This document shows, piece by piece, positions 62,053 through 64,000 of a DNA stretch of 64,000 bases. Position 1 is the first letter of the stretch. Every line of letters begins with the position of its first letter. The stretch comes from Rhizobium oryzicola (GTDB lineage Bacteria > Pseudomonadota > Alphaproteobacteria > Rhizobiales > Rhizobiaceae), in the NCBI RefSeq assembly GCF_030504645.1, contig NZ_JAUKWQ010000001.1, positions 248,001 to 312,000 of the forward strand. The letters are read 5' to 3'. The notes under the pieces were generated by a model. It saw only the letters and a list, made by a program, of their open reading frames with translations. It was not told the DNA's origin and made no database searches. A program made the position numbers and the translations under genes.

Positions 62053-63372
62053 TTAGTTGTTGGCTGCTTCGAATTCGCGCAGCAAACCGTTACCGCGCTT
62101 GACGGCAGCGTCGAGGGCAGCCTTGGCGTCCTTCTTCCCAGCCAGCAGAGCCTGGAACTCTTCATCCACGATGTTGCGGACCTGGGTCAGGTTACCGAAA
62201 CGAACACCCTTGGAGTTTTCGCTCGGCGTGCCGCGCATGATCTGCTTGATGGCGATATCCGAACCAGGGTTCTTGTCATAATAGCCCTGGGTCTTACCAA
62301 GCTCATAAGCCGCATTGGTGATCGGCAGATAGCCTGTGTACTGGTGCCAGTCGGCCTGGACTTCCGGCTTGGAGAGGTAGGTGAAGAACTTGGCGACACC
62401 CTTGTAGGTGGCCTTGTCCTTGCCATTCAGAACCCAAAGCGTCGCGCCGCCGATGATGGAGTTCTTCGGCTCCTTGATCTCATCGTCATAATAGGGAAGG
62501 GGTGCAAAGCCGGGCTTGAAGTCCTTGGCGTTGTTGATGACACCGGCGCGGCCAGCCGAGGAGTTCATCGTCATGGCGCATTCCTGCGCGTAGAACATGT
62601 TGGCGGCATTGTCGCCACCGACCGGGCCACCATACTTGAAGAGGCCTTCATCCTGCCACTTCTTCAGGTTGGCCCAGTGCTTGGCCTGCAGCGGACCATT
62701 GAAGGTGAACTCAGACTTTACGCCACCGAAACCGTTCTGCAGCGTGCCGAAGGGCTTGTCATGCAGAGCCGACAGGTTTTCCGTCTGGATCCAGGTGATC
62801 CAGGCCGAGGTGAAGCCGCACTTGGCAGCCCCCGACGTCACGATCTTCTTGGAGAATTCTTCCACTTCCTTCCAGGTCTTCGGCGCCACTTCCGGATCAA
62901 GGCCAGCCTTCTTGAAGACGTCCTTGTTGTAATAGAGGATCGGCGTCGAGGAGTTGAAGGGCAGCGACAGGATATTGCCCTGCGTATCCGAATAATAGCC
63001 GACGACCGGCGCCAGGAAGCCCTTCGGATCGAAGCTTTCGCCCTCGTCCTTCATCAGCTTGTAGACCGGATAGACAGCGCCCTTGGCAGCCATCATGGTA
63101 CCGGTGCCCACTTCGAAGACCTGAACGATCGCCGGCTGCTGGTTGGCGCGGAACGCGGCAATCGCAGCGGTCAGCGTTTCCGGATAGGAACCCTTGTAAA
63201 CGGGAACGACCTTGTAGTCGCTCTGGCTCTCGTTGAACTTCTGGGCAATCTCCTCCAGCTTCTTGCCCAACTCACCGCCCATGGCATGCCACCAGGCGAT
63301 TTCGGTGGCCGCGAAAGACGTCGATGCCGACAGCGCCAGTGCCGCTGCGGCCAAACCGATTTTCTTGAACAT
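62053..63372 (-). CDS. ugpB: Glycerol-3-phosphate ABC transporter periplasmic binding protein
   Basis: A 439-residue solute-binding protein for sn-glycerol 3-phosphate and glycerophosphodiesters. Signal peptide MFKKIGLAAAALALSASTSF is followed by ATEIAWWHAMGGELGKKLEE, the UgpB hallmark. QVFEVGTGTMMAAKGAVYPV, LPFNSSTPILYYNKDVFKKA and ECAMTMNSSAGRAGVINN are also characteristic. It is the first gene of ugpBAEC and is preceded by a tandem Pho box, so phosphate starvation through PhoB is the expected inducer. Confidence 0.95.
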   Translation of the reverse strand: MFKKIGLAAAALALSASTSFAATEIAWWHAMGGELGKKLEEIAQKFNESQSDYKVVPVYKGSYPETLTAAIAAFRANQQPAIVQVFEVGTGTMMAAKGAVYPVYKLMKDEGESFDPKGFLAPVVGYYSDTQGNILSLPFNSSTPILYYNKDVFKKAGLDPEVAPKTWKEVEEFSKKIVTSGAAKCGFTSAWITWIQTENLSALHDKPFGTLQNGFGGVKSEFTFNGPLQAKHWANLKKWQDEGLFKYGGPVGGDNAANMFYAQECAMTMNSSAGRAGVINNAKDFKPGFAPLPYYDDEIKEPKNSIIGGATLWVLNGKDKATYKGVAKFFTYLSKPEVQADWHQYTGYLPITNAAYELGKTQGYYDKNPGSDIAIKQIMRGTPSENSKGVRFGNLTQVRNIVDEEFQALLAGKKDAKAALDAAVKRGNGLLREFEAANN

Positions 63373-63423
63373 TGTAGCTCCTCATCTTCTTCAAGTTGAA
63401 TGAGGTTGGCTTAACGGCGTCAT

Positions 63424-63463
63424 GTGACAGATCCATAACAGATCCACGACATAACCGTTACAG
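63424..63463 (-). promoter_or_regulatory. Tandem Pho box of the ugp operon
   Basis: On the minus strand four 7-base half-sites are spaced exactly 11 bases apart: CTGTAAC (from 63463), ATGTCGT (63452), CTGTTAT (63441) and CTGTCAC (63430). The last two, CTGTTATGGATCTGTCAC, fit the Pho box consensus CTGTCAT-N4-CTGTCAT well. The site ends 52 bases before the ugpB ATG, suited to PhoB activation. Confidence 0.75.
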
Positions 63464-63494
63464 CTCCTCCCAAAACTGCACAGGTTTGCAAAAT

Positions 63495-63872
63495 TCAAAA
63501 TACATCAGGAAAATGACGAGGCAAGCGCCACGGCAAAACAGCCACAATATCGTATCGTTGCGACAGCAGATGGCCCTTGGGATGACGGCTGATCCACAGG
63601 TCGCTGGCGGCGCGGATGCGGCCTTGGGCCGTGTAGCTCACCGCGTCGAGCGCCGTCCGCTCGGTTTTGCGCGCCTTCACCTCGACAAAGATGGCGAGAT
63701 CACCCTTGCGCGCGATGATGTCCACTTCACCGAGCGGCGTCTTGAAGCGAAGAGCCTCGATCCGGTAGCCCTTGGCCATCAGATACAGTGCGGCAAGGTA
63801 TTCAGAGAAGCGGCCCTTGCGTTCGGCCGCCTTGCGTTTCTGTTGCGGCTTGCGCTCACTCGTTCGCGCCAT
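63495..63872 (-). CDS. yraN: UPF0102/YraN-family protein
   Basis: A 125-residue member of the YraN family, predicted endonuclease-like fold. The segments GRFSEYLAALYLMAKGYRIE, ALRFKTPLGEVDIIARKGD and LAIFVEVKARKTERTALDAV carry the D-ExK-type catalytic arrangement (Glu, Asp, Glu, Lys). Function is not established. Its start overlaps the rsmI end by 17 bases, the usual rsmI-yraN coupling. It is not co-directional with gshB here because ugpBAEC and the cupin gene intervene. Confidence 0.93.
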   Translation of the reverse strand: MARTSERKPQQKRKAAERKGRFSEYLAALYLMAKGYRIEALRFKTPLGEVDIIARKGDLAIFVEVKARKTERTALDAVSYTAQGRIRAASDLWISRHPKGHLLSQRYDIVAVLPWRLPRHFPDVF

Positions 63873-64000
63873 CTTCAGCCTTCAGGTCGATCAGGCGCTG
63901 GTAGAGATCCTTGCGGGAGAGGCCGGTCAGCCTCGCGGCTTCCGCAGCCGCCTTGGTCGCCGGCAGGGAGGCTGCAAGCTCCCGCAGCATGACATCGACG
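63856..64000 (-). CDS. rsmI: 16S rRNA (cytidine-2'-O-)-methyltransferase RsmI, C-terminal fragment
   Basis: The window closes inside this gene. Only the last 47 residues are visible (VDVMLRELAASLPATKAAAE, AARLTGLSRKDLYQRLIDLK, ending AEDGANE). The C-terminal helical HTH-like segment KAAAEAARLTGLSRKDLY is typical of RsmI. The gene overlaps the yraN start, as in most proteobacteria. The SAM-binding domain is outside the window. Confidence 0.85.
   Translation of the reverse strand, partial: VDVMLRELAASLPATKAAAEAARLTGLSRKDLYQRLIDLKAEDGANE

Overview
The window looks like a chromosomal segment of a GC-rich alphaproteobacterium of the order Rhizobiales, most likely family Rhizobiaceae (Rhizobium/Agrobacterium/Allorhizobium group). 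Supporting signs are dense coding with overlapping starts and stops, ABC importers next to their own regulators, a choline-O-sulfate locus (betC with a ChoX-type binding protein), an iron-linked imelysin operon with an Irr-box-like site, and long GC-rich intergenic palindromes resembling rhizobial RIME elements. No tRNA, rRNA, CRISPR array, integrase or complete insertion sequence was seen. Genus and species cannot be settled from the sequence alone.

Region 0-6 kb holds a cold-shock protein tail, housekeeping enzymes (M29 aminopeptidase, YbaK deacylase, ArsC/Spx-like protein), two small unknown proteins and a soluble chemotaxis receptor. Region 4.6-16.8 kb is a plant-polysaccharide oligosaccharide locus. 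A LacI-family regulator is divergent from an operon encoding a sugar-binding protein, two permeases, an ATPase, a GH2 beta-mannosidase, a xylose-isomerase-like epimerase/isomerase, a Gfo/Idh oxidoreductase and a GH43 beta-xylosidase. Two CG-centred palindromes sit in the divergent promoter region, and two large palindromic repeats are embedded in the operon. Just downstream, in an AT-richer gap before a DUF707 gene, lies an 18/18 match to the bacteriophage T7 promoter core followed by a perfect small hairpin.

Region 18-27 kb holds an unusual ABC system (fused double permease plus ATPase with a C-terminal extension, no binding protein) behind a structured leader, a LysR/SDR pair, and gabD/gabT beside a MerR-XRE-cupin regulator. 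Region 27-33 kb holds an ankyrin protein, guaA, a nucleosidase, a thioesterase and TspO. Region 32.5-37.6 kb is an iron-linked operon (imelysin, di-heme oxidoreductase, second imelysin, DUF1513). Region 37.7-45 kb is housekeeping (RsmB-like, RlpA-like, queG, GST, uppP, NDUFA9-like), followed by a decayed zinc-ribbon gene.

Region 45-51 kb is osmoprotection: otsB-otsA for trehalose, then a LysR regulator divergent from choX-betC for choline-O-sulfate. Region 51-58 kb has prfC, dut, a LysE exporter, cysK, comM and gshB. Region 58-64 kb has a palindrome-rich gap, a small cupin protein, the ugp glycerol-3-phosphate importer behind a tandem Pho box, then yraN and the end of rsmI.

The strongest candidates for something unexpected are the T7-promoter match (16831-16848), the structured leader of the SBP-less ABC operon, and the MerR-XRE-cupin fusion beside gabTD. 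I did not find a defence island or another clearly novel multi-gene system.
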